Shown here in pieces: positions 37,227 through 47,971 of a stretch of DNA of 64,000 nucleotides. The notes below the pieces were generated by a model that saw only the letters and a program-made list of their open reading frames with translations, was not told the origin of the DNA and made no database searches. The number at the start of each line of letters is the position of its first letter. Position 1 is the first letter of the stretch. Source of the DNA: Tetraselmis striata (lineage: Eukaryota; Chlorophyta; Chlorodendrophyceae; Chlorodendrales; Chlorodendraceae); NCBI GenBank assembly GCA_006384855.1, contig VCJN01001413.1, positions 30,362 to 94,361 on the forward strand. Reading direction: 5' to 3'. Made by a program: the position numbers and the translations under genes.

Positions 37227-37541
37227 TGTTGGAGTATGTGCTCTGACAGGTCCTGCTGGCAATCTACTGATACCAATATCAGTAGATGGCGTGCTGCGCG
37301 CGCGTCCGGACTTCACATCCGACCCGAGCAAGACAAGACAATAGTACTGTAGATATCGTAGATTACAGGACTAGTATCAGCACGCTGCTAGTGCGCGCGC
37401 CCCGCCCATCCTAATAGGCTCGGCCCGCGCAGCTGCTCTGCTCACTTCATTAGTCCCAGCAGCTCGAGCCCGGCTCGCTGCACCCACTGTAAGTAGCTCC
37501 GAGCACTTCCACCTTCCATCACTCATCGGTTGAGCCGTTCA
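37227..37541 (+). repeat. 3' LTR of the Copia element
   Basis: 315 bp, same ends as the 5' LTR; preceded by the purine tract gaggggggc. Confidence 0.95.
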
Positions 37542-38115
37542 GAAGAGGCCAGTGAAGAAGCGCCGAGGTAAGAAACTGATAGTCGGAGGCGGAGGCGGAG
37601 GCGGAGGCGGAGGCGGAGGCAGCGAGATCGTCGAAGCGGAGGGTCCCCCGGGCACGCAAGAACAAGAACAAGCAGTAGCCCCCGCCCCCTTACCCCCCTC
37701 CCCTCACTCCCCCGGCGAGAGCGGCGGGCGGCGGGGGGGGAGAGGGGGGGCGGGGGGACCACCCCCCCCCCCCCCCCCCCGCCCCCCGCCACATGCCCCG
37801 ACGGCAGGTGTCGCGAATATTGTAATTTAAAAATTCTTCGGCAAACCGCTGCCTGCCCCCCTCCCCCTCGCAAATATTTATGTAACGTGAGCACTCTTTG
37901 GCAAAACATGGCAGCCAAACCGCCCGTCTGATGACCTTTGATCGGACGGCGGGCAGGCCCCTAGCCGAATAGTACGTAGTTATTAGCCTCTGCGATTTGC
38001 GCTCCCATGTACTAATAGTCGTAGTTATCCACAGGCTGACTCGTCATCGCGCCCGGATTCGTACTAGATATCCGGTACCGGCTTAATAAGTATATCGCGT
38101 ACTACCCGGTACTAC
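37542..38115 (+). repeat. Repeat family R, copy B, right part
   Basis: Resumes exactly where the left part stopped (after the GAAGA duplication) and follows copy D to the shared end gcgtactacccggtactac. It carries the rest of the exon coding the Lys/Arg-rich tail (PVKKRRGKKL), an expanded ggaggc repeat, C/G tracts near 37,735-37,785 and the terminal atgtactaatagtcgtagtt block. Confidence 0.9.
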
Positions 38116-40172
38116 TCTGCCAGAACCATCATCAAACCCCTGAAGCTGTCGCATGTACAGATACTCATCTGCCGGAATGGAAGCGTTGAGGTACGCCGCC
38201 ACAGCATCAAGCTGCCGGAGGTGGAGCTGCATGGCGGCCACGATGGTGAAGAAGACCCGCAGACTGGAAATGCGGATGACAGGTGCGTATGTTTCCTTGC
38301 ACGTGTCTCCATCTTTCTGGTAGTTGCCACATACAACAGCTCTGGCTTTCGCCTTGTCCAGGGTGCCATCAGGTGCTGCCTTGGCCACAAAGACCCACTG
38401 ATTGGGTAGGATTGTCGCACCAGGTGGGCAGTCAACTAGTTCCCATGTACGGTTGGCCATCAGACCCTCATACTCCTTGTGGATGGCTGGTTTCCAGAGG
38501 TCGCGGAATTCTGGGCTCATCGCCTGTTTGAAGTTGCGAGGTGTAGGTATGCCCGCAGCACTCAAGAGTGCAACTGTCTGCTGCATGTTGCTCTCGCCGC
38601 TGGGGTCTGGAGGATAGCTGGCATAATCTGGTTGGGGGTCAGATGGGTCACGGTCCAAACAGATGCTGCCGCATGCCATCATGGCCTGATACCGAGCTGG
38701 GGGTCGTCTCTCCCGGATGGGTCTGCTGTGCTGATCACTGATGCCTGTCTGCGCTGGGTGCTCTTGTTGCTCATCTAGATCCATCTCCACCGTGGGCTGT
38801 TCTTCCTCAGCCTCAAGTATGATGGAGCTGTCAGTGTGTGGATCCGGAGCGAAGCCGCTCTCATTCTCGAGGAAACGGACATGGACGCTGACAGTGACCC
38901 TGCCTGTGGTGGGATTCAAGACCATCCACCCAGGTGCGCTTGCCAGGGTAGCCCACAAAGATGCCAGTCCAGGCCTTGGAGTCTAGCTTTTTGCGAGTGC
39001 CATCAGGGACCTTGACAAACACCTTGCAGCCATAGACTCTGGCTTTGTCAATATGTGAATCAACATTGCCTTTGGTCAGTACAGAGAGCGGTGTATGTCT
39101 GCCATCCGAATTACCAGCCGATGTGACAGCACGCCGGTTCTTCAGCCAGAACGCTGTGCTGATTGCGGTTGCCCACAGCCGGCTAGGCACTGACATGTCT
39201 GCCATCATGCTAGTGGCACTGTCCCTGATGGTGCGCCATGGCCTCTCAATCTTGCCATGCTGATGATGGTAGTACGGAGCGGTCCACTCAGTACGTCCCC
39301 CGATGCCACCTACTAGAGCGTCCATCGCATCTGTCTCGAAGATGGAGTCGCGATCAAAGCGGACCTCGGGAGCAAACGGACCACTGGACTCTGCCCAGTA
39401 CTTGAGGTAATAGTGTCTGACCTCATTTAGCATTGAACGCATGGCTGTCAGCACTTCTGCTGCCTCTTTGGTTCTCAGATGTCTGTGCCACTGAAACCTC
39501 GATAGGCGGCAAATGATGCTGATAGTCCAGCGATAGCCACCTGGTGATGTGATGTGGATAGGACCCAGTGTGTCAACAGAGAGTTGGCTGCAGCATGCAT
39601 CAGGGAGGGCTGTAGGCTCTCGGTTGGCAATAGCGGCTGTTGCTTTGTTGAGTAGGCAGGAATGACACGGGAGATTCCTTACATCCGTAGGAAAGGCAGG
39701 TACAGCAGGTACACCATTGTGATGTTGTGCCTGGACTGTGCCCATGCCGGGATGGCCTAATCTCTTGTGCCACAGGACTGCAGAGTCCTTGACTGTAGCA
39801 CTAAGCATGGCAATGCTATCTTGTTGTCCAGCATGGGTAGGAGCAGCTCCATCCGCTGGCGCGAGGTCCAGTAGGTAAAGGCCGTTGTAGCCTCTCAGGC
39901 GCACCACTCCTGCGTCCATGGTCACAGTGCCATAATCAGTTCCACCCGGAAAGTGAATGGTACCAGGCAGATGTTTCTGTAGCCATGACACGCTGAGTAG
40001 TCTGCCTACACCCATGGAATTCGTGTTGAGCAGGGATGGACAATAAACAGCTGGCATTCGCAAAGTGCATTAGCCACCAGAGGTGAGTGTTGCCCTAATA
40101 GCCACAGTGCCGCTGCCCTCGATGACGGTGCCTACGCCACCAAGTTCGCCCTTGTTCGACTCGAACGTCGAA
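38109..40172 (-). mobile_element. Copia pol fragment, no LTRs
   Basis: Minus-strand fossil of a different Copia lineage. Parts from 5' to 3' on the minus strand: end of protease, GAG-pre-integrase finger (AVLWHKRLGHPG, CHSCLLNKA), integrase core (LSVDTLGPIHITSPGGYRW; WTAPYYHHQHGKIERPWRTI), and the first part of RT (IHKEYEGLMANRTWELVDCP; WVFVAKAAPDGTLDKAKARA). The rest of RT, RNase H, gag and both LTRs are absent. It fills exactly the gap between repeat copies B and D. Broken, about two to three breaks; older than the element at 33.9-37.5 kb. Confidence 0.88.
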
Positions 40173-40520
40173 CGGCGTCGCATCGTTTGCAGTAGCAACG
40201 CAGCCTTTCCGGTTGCATAGTGTGACGCAGCCTGGATGTAACCCAGCAGTACGCGCAAAGTGCAAGTGCAAGCTTCTGGTGGCGTGGATCCACGCGAGGT
40301 CGCAGGACGGTGCGCGAGGGGGGGGGGGGGGGGGGGGCAGCGGCTGTGGGATAAGCGGGGCGGCGGTTGCTACCGAGTGAGGCGTAGCATCGTTTGCAGT
40401 AGCAACGCAGCCTTTCCGGTTGCATAGTGTGACACCGCTTGGATGTAACCCAGCAGTACGCGCAAAGTGCAAGTGTTACACGTCCGTGTGCCCCACCCAA
40501 TGACATTGCGCCCGACCTCA

Positions 40521-41324
40521 CTAACGGCATGTCTCGCTCTCCTTCAGCTCTTGGGCCGTCCGCCGCCTCACCATGCGCACCCTACCAGCCGCGCGTGCCT
40601 TCTCGGAAGGCTCACGCACGGCGGCGCGAGTCGCGTCGTGGAACGCGTCCCTGACATGTCGGAACTCCGCCCTCACCGTGGCCGTGGTCGGGCAGGGGAC
40701 TGCCCGCTGATGGGTCGCCATGCATGGGTACTTGGGGCCGCACAAAGCCGGGGTGCCGTCGCAGCAACACTCCCAGTCCGTCCGTTGGCCGCAGTCCACG
40801 CATGACGGGCGTCCGGCCAGGACACGCACATGATAGTGCATGTGGCCGCCTCCCGCCACTGCTCGTAGTGCTCCGGTCAACATGGCGACGAGCAAGTCGG
40901 CATGTCCCGCAGGTGGCTGCGGGGCGGGTGGCGCGAGCGCAGCCTCGCTCGCCTCGACAACCCCCTCAGCCCGATCAGCCGCCTCAACCACGGCCTCCTC
41001 CGCCTCGTGACGCGGCGCACCAGGCGCATCATCGTCGCCTGGCAGGGCGTCCCCCCCCGCAACGGCGCCGTCGGCGGTGGCCGACGCCGTCGTGGCGGGG
41101 TGTTGTGAGGAGGTGGCCCTAGGCATAGGTGGGGCCGGCACCGCCATGTGTTGCTCCACATGCGGTGCGGTTCCTGACGCGACAGCTCCGTCGCGCCAGT
41201 ACCGGCGCCGGCACCCCACCCCTGCTGGGCTTACCACCAACCGGCATGTTTCCTTTGGGAGGCGGTTCATCCGCGTCGGAGGTGAGCGGCGGTGCCTGTG
41301 TGGGTGTGGATACTGCCCGGCCAT
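40521..41324 (-). CDS. Hypothetical protein with Cys/His cluster, in repeat family R
   Basis: 267 codons. Gly/Pro/Ala-rich N-terminus, acidic middle, then VRVLAGRPSCVDCGQRTDW and ECCCDGTPALCGPKYPCMA followed by THQ. The C..C - TxWxCxxC - LC - C..H spacing resembles the C-terminal zinc ribbon of PiggyBac-type transposases; the catalytic part is not present. The corresponding part of copy B (31,114-31,512) holds the same region with a disturbed frame. The overlapping plus ORFs are shadows. Assignment to PiggyBac is tentative. Confidence 0.4.
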   Translation of the reverse strand: MAGQYPHPHRHRRSPPTRMNRLPKETCRLVVSPAGVGCRRRYWRDGAVASGTAPHVEQHMAVPAPPMPRATSSQHPATTASATADGAVAGGDALPGDDDAPGAPRHEAEEAVVEAADRAEGVVEASEAALAPPAPQPPAGHADLLVAMLTGALRAVAGGGHMHYHVRVLAGRPSCVDCGQRTDWECCCDGTPALCGPKYPCMATHQRAVPCPTTATVRAEFRHVRDAFHDATRAAVREPSEKARAAGRVRMVRRRTAQELKESETCR

Positions 41325-42149
41325 TAGGGCTCCCGCCGCCTGCCGCTCCGCCGACCCACGCCGCGGCGTATGCTGCGCCCCGCATAGTCGCCTCGAATAT
41401 TATATACATGACGCGGGGACGGGGGGGGGGGGGGGGGGGGGGGGGGGGGATTCGTGCGTTTCGTATGTCGGCGGAAAGGCGTGCGAAGCTGCGGCTGGCG
41501 AAGGTGGTGGAAGTAAGCGTGGCGGCGTCGGCGGCGTATTACCGTGCGTGCATGCGTGCGCAACCCCGCGGCAGCAAGCGCCGGACTCAGCGTGTGCCGG
41601 CGGCAGAGCTGCGAAGCCATGGACACGGTACGGGATGCCAAGTCTGGCTAAGCAACTGCCGAGGCTGGCGGCTTAACCCCCATGTCCGGCGGTTGAGGGA
41701 CGGAAAGTGCGTAGAAGTTGATCGGGAAAGCGGGCATATAAGCATGGCTGTGCTAGGTTCCTATTAAGTAATGGTGGTTTGTGCTAAGTAATTCGTAGGG
41801 GTAGACCATGCAGCGCAGGTAGGGGGCGGTATAAATGAGGCCGGGCACATATACTGCTCCACGAAACGACACTGTCGCACGTGTAGTTGAATAGACCCCC
41901 CCCCCCCCCCCCCCCCCCGCCGGGTCGGCCCGCCGGGTCGGCCCGCCGACCCGCCACGGCATGCAATATCTGTCATGCATCGCCGGGGTATGTGTGAGTG
42001 GATGCCCCGCCGCCACATCCCCCCCCCCCCCCCCCCCCCCCCATTTACACTTGTGCACTCATTAAGTTTGGGCTGGTTTCATTAAGTTTGGGCTGGTTAC
42101 ATGTACGTATGTATATACATACAATGGAACGTAGGACCTGCGCGGAAAG

Positions 42150-43170
42150 AGGCGGGGCTGGCGGAGTGCGTTGGGGGTGCGTAGAGTAGCGTGTTGGTGA
42201 GATTCGGGGTGCATCGGACGCCGGATGCCCATCCACCCAGCGTAAAAGACGCGTACGTAATATTCACACTATATATATTCACACGCAAATGTGTGAAAAG
42301 CCTTCACATTATCCACCGCTAATAATTGCAATTGCCACCGTGTAATGTTGTCACGATGTGCGCACACAACAACACTTACTACCGGTTCCGACGCGGATGG
42401 AGGCGAGGCTTGCGGAGTGCGTTGGGGGTGCGTAGAGTAGCGTGCCGCAAATAATTGGGGTGCATCGGACGCCGGATGCCCATCCACCCGGCGTAAAAGA
42501 CGTGTAATATTCACACTTTACTAACACACAAATGTGTGAAAACCGGACATTCCGTGCCGGATGGGTGGGAATACGGCGTCCGATGCAGCCAAAACCCCAG
42601 CAACACGCTATTCTATGCACCGCCAATGCACTCCGCTAGCACCGCCTCATTCTCTGTCGATTTCGAAAACGCCTTCACATTATCCACCGCTAATAATTGC
42701 AATTGCCACCGTGTAATGTTGTCACGATGTGCGCACACAACAACACTTACTACCGGTTCCGACGCGGATGGAGGCGAGGCTTGCGGAGTGCGTTGGGGGT
42801 GCGTAGAGTAGCGTGCCGCAAATAATTGGGGTGCATCGGACGCGGGATGCCCATCCACCCGGCGTAAAAGACGCGTATTATTCACACTATATTCAAATGT
42901 GTGAAAACCGGACATTCCGTGCCGGATGGATGGGAATACGGCGTCCGATGCAGCCAAAACCCCAGCAACACGCTATTCTATGCACCGCCAATGCACTCCG
43001 CGGCATCGCCTCATTCTCCGTCGATTTCGAAAATGTCTTCACATTATCCACCGCTAATTGCAATTCCCACCGTGTAATGTTGTCACGATGTGCGCACACA
43101 ACAACACTTACTACCGGTTCCGACGCGGATGGAGGCGAGGCTTGCGGAGTGCACTTGCGGTGCACAGACT
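42150..43170. repeat. Tandem palindromic modules in repeat copy D
   Basis: One left half-module (42,150-42,299), then two units of about 365 bp (starting near 42,375 and 42,745), each containing the palindrome (tgcatcggacgccggatgcc ... ggcgtccgatgcagcc) and an ataattgcaattgccaccg spacer, and a start of a further unit ending near 43,165. Copies A and B have only one module. Confidence 0.85.
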
Positions 43171-43455
43171 AGCGGGAGACTAGATCCATTGTCGCTTATT
43201 TACAAGCACGGGCGGTGCTGCCAAACCTGATCGTCTACGGCCGATATAATATTCACACTATATTAACATCGGTGCACACCGCCGCACACCGCCGCACAAC
43301 GCTGCGCGCGCACATTCGTCACGCACATATACGCGCGCCCTACCGCACACATTATCCCGGATTCACTCGCCGTATCCAATACGCCGTGCTACTTCAACAA
43401 TAAACATTGCGAAATTACACCGACACAATGCCGCACCGACTAGCTCTTGACAATA

Positions 43456-43470
43456 CGTGCATATAAATAG
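43456..43470 (+). promoter_or_regulatory. TATA-like box of the small spliced gene in copy D
   Basis: gcatataaatagtag lies about 140 bp ahead of the candidate start. The same box is kept in copy B (about 33,348). Confidence 0.5.
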
Positions 43471-43605
43471 TAGTGGCGCGCTGCTCCTCGCCTCCGATGT
43501 GTCGTTGACTGCTGCGGAAGGCGGTCGTCGACTGGGTGTTAGTTTCTCCACCTCGCCCCCCCCCCCCCCCCGCCCCCCCCCCCCCCCTTCACCGCTCACA
43601 GCGCC

Positions 43606-44176
43606 ATGGCCGACCTCGCCCCCCCGGGCAAAAGTGGGCGGCGAGCCTTGTTGTCTCGCGTGTCCGCGCCGCCGGCATCGAGGAGGACGAGAAAGACATG
43701 AGGAAACGCGTGACAAGGTGGGCGCGCAACAAAACACTCCATCCTCCACATTAGCACGCACCCACTAGTGGCTAACTTGTGCCGCGCGCAGGTTCGTCCG
43801 GGAGCGCCGTAAGGCCCACCTCAACGCCAAGGCTTCCACAGTGCCAGCGGCGCAACTCGTGGTGGCCGAGGAGGCCGCATCCTCAGCCGCTTAAAGGCGA
43901 AACGATTGTGGCTTGTTGTGGGTGTCTGGGCACAGGGGGCGTCCCGACGCGAAGGTAAGGAAGCTCATGGCGGCGTCGTCGACGGCACAGCCTCCCGGGG
44001 TGGTGAAGACACTGACGGATGACAAGAAGCGGAAGAGGCCAGTGAAGAAACGCCGAGGTAAGAAACTGACGGTCGCGGAGTCGGAGGCGGAGTCGGAGGC
44101 GCAGGCGGAGGCGGAGGCAGCGAGATCGTCGAAGCGGAGGGTCCCCCGGGCACGCAAGAACAAGAACAAGCAGTAG
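43606..44176 (+). CDS. Small spliced gene for a basic nuclear-type protein (repeat family R)
   Basis: Function unknown. A first exon reads AAGIEEDEKDMRKRVTR up to donor acaag|gtgggc (about 43,716). The acceptor gcgcgcag (about 43,790) opens FVRERRKAHLNAKASTVPAA then QLVVAEEAASSAA. A later exon after gggcacag reads RPDAKVRKLMAASSTAQPPG, VVKTLTDDKKRKRPVKKRRG and a Glu/Ala repeat ending in SSKRRVPRARKNKNKQ, with stop at 44,176. Several Lys/Arg clusters look like nuclear localisation signals. ATG at 43,606 (gcgccATGGCCGACC) is the best Kozak-like start, but it is one base out of frame with the first exon as read, so the true start is uncertain. Both R copies keep the same splice sites. Confidence 0.45.
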
Positions 44177-44875
44177 CCCCCGCCCCCTTACCCCCCTCCC
44201 CTCACTCCCCCGGCGGGAGCGGCGGGGGGGGGGGGGGGGGGGGGACCACGCCCGCCCGCCTCCCCCCCCCCCCCCCCCCCCCCCGGGGGCCACATTCCCC
44301 GATGGCAGCTGTCGCGAATATTGTAATTCAATCATTCTTCGGCAAACCGCTGCCTGCCCCCGCCCTCCCCCTCGCGAATATTTATGTAACGTGAGCACTC
44401 TTTGGCAAAACATGGCAGCCAAACCGCCCATCTGATGACCTTTGATCGGACGGCTAGCAGGCCCGTTCAGCAGTACTAGCTATAATGTACACAAAACTCC
44501 CCAGTGTTACCAAATACGTACGGCTGCGATTTGCGCTTCCATGTACTAATAGTCGTAGTTATCCACAGGACCACTCGTCATCGTGCCCGGGTTCGTACTA
44601 GATACCCGGTACCCGCTTAATAAATATATCGCGTACTACCCGGTACTACACGGACAACCTTGTACCTTATACGTCAGTGCCATGTAACAGTTCACCGGGC
44701 TAGTACGACTACCAGAATGATGACAAAAAGGATTTATCGCTCGCCGGCAATAACGCCGGATGTACTCGCACGTAACTGGATGGACGTGCCGCCACCAGCA
44801 GCAGCCTTCACGGATAAATAATAGTCGCTAGTAGTAGTGCTTCGTCACCCGTATGTCACATCAGAATCTCACAGT

Positions 44876-45354
44876 GCGCTGCCTGTCGGCTGTCCCGCGA
44901 TGCGCTGCCCGAAGCCGGAGCCATGTGCCCCTTCTCCACCAACAACGCGCTCACGAGCCGTCAATTGAGCTACAACTGTAGCCAGCGCTCGCACATCTGC
45001 TTGCAGCGAATCCAGCGTCGGCTCCGCGACGGGTTCTTCTCCATCTGGCATGGTAACGCACGTACGGACGTACGGACGAGAATATCACACTCGGGTGGTG
45101 AGCCGGGTGTGGTCTTGAACAACCTAGGGTGACCTTGCTCGCAACTGGTTACGAGACAGTTTTTACATCGCTGCGTGGAACGCAACGAAAACAGGAAGAT
45201 GGCATGCTCAGCTGTTCTGGCTGCTTTTATGTCTACTCGTGCTGCACCCAAAAAGGGCGCAACAACAGATGCCTAGTTCCCGTACCACTGAGCGTCACTT
45301 GTAGCTAAAAGTGGTTAGGTCAAGGGAGGAAACCCCATAAACTAGTTTAGATCA
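44876..45354 (-). mobile_element. YR element terminal fragment (gag start plus long terminal module)
   Basis: Matches the right end of YR copies 1 and 3: the start of the gag-like ORF (MPDGEEPVAEPTLDSLQ on the minus strand) and the ~185-bp long module ending taaactagtttagatca. The rest of the element is absent. Confidence 0.88.
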
Positions 45355-45665
45355 GTACCCTACTGCCCCGCCTGCTCGTCATCATCACTCGTCATCACAC
45401 GGGTATCTTACGCGCGTACTCGTGAGGAGGCGCGCGCTTAATAGCAGATATGAAGGGCGGCGATTCCCGTAAAGTACAGTCACTCGTGTACTCGTCTCGT
45501 ACTTTGTGCACTCGTGACTACCGAGTACCCGCTACTCGCTATAGTACTTTGATGCAGAGCTCCGCTGCCGTACTCATCCTTACCGCCAAGTTTAAAGTAC
45601 TGTGACGCCTAACGTTAGGCGCGATATATACAGGCGACTAATCGCGCCTGGTGGTCGTTAAACGC
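45355..45665. other. ACTCGT-rich spacer, no gene
   Basis: Repeated actcgt/gtact words (tcactcgtgtactcgtctcgtac). Nothing coding. Confidence 0.4.
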
Positions 45666-45671
45666 TGTTAG

Positions 45672-46265
45672 GTGAACCCCGTTTCGACGAGTGGAGATGA
45701 GAATCCGGACTCTGACGAGATCTCTAAGATGCTCGACAAAGACGACTGGCAACTGCTACCCAAGTTTTTTCGGCGCCTCAGCTTGAAGTGGGGCATTCAC
45801 CATATTGACCGGTTCGCGTCTGATCTGAACCATCAAGTACCGAGATTCTACTCACGGTTCTCGTGCCCAGGATGCGAAGGCGTCGATGCTTTCAGCCACT
45901 TCTGGGGTGGTAATGTGAACAACTGGATTAATGCTCCGTTTAGCTGCATTGGCAGGGTTATGCGCAAGCTGAAGTCTGATCGCGCGGTCGCTACAGTTAT
46001 AGTGCCTTTGTGGCCTAGTCAGTCTTGGTGGACATTTGTAGCGCCTGACGGTAGGCACCTAGCTGACTGTGTGGTCGATTGGGTCATGCTCGACAGCGGC
46101 AAGGAGCTATTCGGTTCTGGCGAGGGCAGTGGTGACAGCCGCCCGAGCTGCTCCAGGAACTGGCGCGTCCTTGCGCTGCGTATCGACTGCCGGCCTGGCA
46201 CGCGGCGCACCCCATCGCACCACCGCTGCCTCCACCCGAAATGGTGTGACCATCACGGCTCATGA
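45672..46265 (+). pseudogene. DIRS-type RNase H remnant
   Basis: Recognised by KDDWQLLPKFFRRLSLKWG, HHIDRFASDLNHQVPRFYSR, CPGCEGVDAFSHFW and ATVIVPLWPSQSWW, the conserved run of the RNase H domain following RT in DIRS/PAT/Ngaro elements. Reverse transcriptase proper is missing upstream. Confidence 0.85.
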
Positions 46266-47424
46266 GTCAGCCATCACCCGTGGGTGTACCTCCGCCTGGC
46301 CGAGTAACCCGGTGGCTTCCTCCGATGTGGCCGGCACATCTTTGTTTAATGCTTTGATCTCATCAGCCCCACAGCAGTGGGCTGCTGGCTCTAATCGTGG
46401 CTATGCCTACATATGGAATCGCTTTGTGATGTTCTGCGAGGCTCGGACACCCCCCATGTGCCCAATGCCAGCAGCCCCGATTGTGGTGGCTATGTTTTCG
46501 CAAGCTCGGTTGGACGCCCGTTCTACCAACAGCTATTCAGTGATCATGTCTGCGTCTGCAGCTATATCACAGATGCACCGGCTGAATATGCACCCCAGTC
46601 CTACCTTATCACCGTGTTGCGCCTCCGTCCGGGCGGCAGCCAAGCGCACCCTGGGGCTCGCCGTGAAGAACGCCAAGGAACCCTTCGCATGGTCTGACAT
46701 CGCGAAGCTGGTCCGCCTTCGCTGCAAGGACGACTCAGGTATTTGTTCATGGATAGTGGCAGTCGCCGCAGCCGTGAGTTTTGCCGGCTTCTGCCGCTAC
46801 AGCGACCTCCGGGTCCTGCGGTGGGAGGACGTCTCCTTCCTCCCGACTTACCTAGAATTCCGCTTCGTAAAACGCAAGAACGACCAGCACCGCATGTGTG
46901 GCAAGGTGCGGGTCGCTAAGATGCACGGCGCCGTGGTGTGCGTCTATGGACTCCTGCGCCGGTACCAGGCCGTCATGATCCGCTGGGCAACACCCACCCT
47001 GCCAGTAGTGTTCCCGGGGTTCAGCGGCACAGTCCTACGGCACAAGGGCGAGCTAGGAATAGTTCCTTCTCCTTCCCCTATTGAGTACCCCACGTTCAAA
47101 CGCTACCTTGCGCGGTGGTTGGGTCCGCTGCTCACCCCTGCGATGACTGAGTCCGCTTTCTTGACCCGGTTCGGCACCCAGTCCAGCCGAAGTGGCGGCG
47201 CTTCCGCCGCCGCTAACGCAGCCATCCCGTTCGCAACATGGGGCCAGCATGGTGGCTGGAAGTCCACCTCAGCTCAGCTCCGCTATATGGGGCTTGATGA
47301 GGAGCACGTTTTGTCCGTGTCGCGTGCGATCCTGTCACTTGCCGAAGAGGACGAACTGGACGATAGTGACGATGACGGTTCACCATCCGACACTGACTCG
47401 GATCCCTCCCGGGACGCAACTTAG
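46069..47424 (+). pseudogene. DIRS-type tyrosine recombinase (451-codon frame)
   Basis: Core-binding part (SNRGYAYIWNRFVMFCE; STNSYSVIMSASAAISQM) then the catalytic domain: Arg in FAGFCRYSDLRVLRWEDV, a variant HxxR box (FGTQSSRSGGASAAAN), WGQHGGWKS and the nucleophile region LRYMGL. Acidic tail (EEDELDDSDDDGSPSDTDSD). Distinct from the recombinase of the YR copies 1-3. Confidence 0.85.
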
Positions 47425-47614
47425 GTCCCGTTCTAGTAGCAAAGTGCTGGTGATGCCCCATTCATGTGCATGTTCCTGATTGAATGTAATTCCCTGTATA
47501 ATTTGGCTCACATATGTCCGCGTACGGGCCCCGCCAGGCCGGCCACTGTTCTTTCATCTGTTGGATCTTTCGGTCCCAGCCGAACCCGTACATTTTGATG
47601 CAAAATCTACGATG

Positions 47615-47830
47615 TCTAGCTGCGAAAACTGCAGGGTTTCCTTGGGAGGAACGACCTAGGAAACCCTGGTTTTCGTAGCGCCGTCAGGGTTAAGTGACGA
47701 CCCTGCCGGCCCGGTACGCCAGTACCGGCCGGCGCCGGTCCGGCGGCGCCCTTTAACCGAGTATAAAGGGCGGCCGCGGACCGGGGGCTCCCGACTACAT
47801 TGTCTCCCACCCACCCGCCCGGAGACAATT
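47615..47830 (+). promoter_or_regulatory. Hairpin-rich region with TATA-like box
   Basis: Inverted pair cgaaaactgcagggtttcc / ggaaaccctggttttcg, then agggttaagtgacgaccct and cggtacgccagtaccg hairpins, then gagtataaagggcggc at about 47,759 and tctcccacccacccgcc. The layout suggests the promoter-bearing terminal repeat of the DIRS-like element. Confidence 0.5.
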
Positions 47831-47971
47831 ATTCGCTTGTGTAGTACGTTTCCGGATGCTGCTCGATTTAGATTAGGGATAGTCTGGTTAGTTGTGAAAG
47901 CGCCTGAGGTGGGGAGTGAATATCATTTGATATACGCCACTAAGCGGCGCTTCGCGCCGGGGATTTGTGGA

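Larger units (their letters stand above)
33907..37541 (+). mobile_element. Copia (Ty1/copia) LTR retrotransposon, very young, internally reduced
   Basis: Two 315-bp LTRs (33,907-34,221 and 37,227-37,541), starting TGTTGG and ending GTTCA, differ at one position as read here, so insertion was recent. A 5-bp target duplication GAAGA flanks it (33,902-33,906 and 37,542-37,546), and repeat copy D shows the same site without the insert. Primer-binding site directly after the 5' LTR (ggttatgggccc); polypurine tract gaggggggc directly before the 3' LTR. Parts recognised: gag with zinc knuckle, a piece of protease, the end of reverse transcriptase, RNase H. Integrase and most of RT are missing. Broken, about two breaks; it would depend on another element. 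Confidence 0.95.
40175..44649 (+). repeat. Repeat family R, copy D (longest uninterrupted copy)
   Basis: About 4.5 kb. In order: two ~210-bp tandem units with G tracts (to 40,480), a GC-rich part with a minus-strand ORF, a 29-base G tract (41,421-41,449), palindromic modules (42,150-43,010), G/C tracts, a small spliced plus-strand gene (43,606-44,176), and the terminal block ending gcgtactacccggtactac. It shows the empty site of the Copia insertion in copy B (gcggaagaggcc at about 44,030). No obvious terminal inverted repeats. Confidence 0.85.
45666..47830 (+). mobile_element. DIRS-like retroelement fragment (RNase H end, tyrosine recombinase, 3' terminal region)
   Basis: Fossil lacking its 5' part (gag and most of RT). 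Parts: RNase H region at 45,672-46,265, recombinase at 46,069-47,424 in an overlapping frame (overlap known in DIRS elements), and a 3' region with strong hairpins and a TATA-like promoter. A block near 47,560-47,640 recurs at 58,203-58,271. Truncated; the recombinase frame itself looks open. Confidence 0.8.

Noticed and set aside
41077-41767. Plus-strand ORFs of about 200 codons in repeat copy D
   Set aside because: They lie opposite the Cys/His ORF, run through a 29-base G tract and have no domain; antisense shadows of GC-rich DNA.
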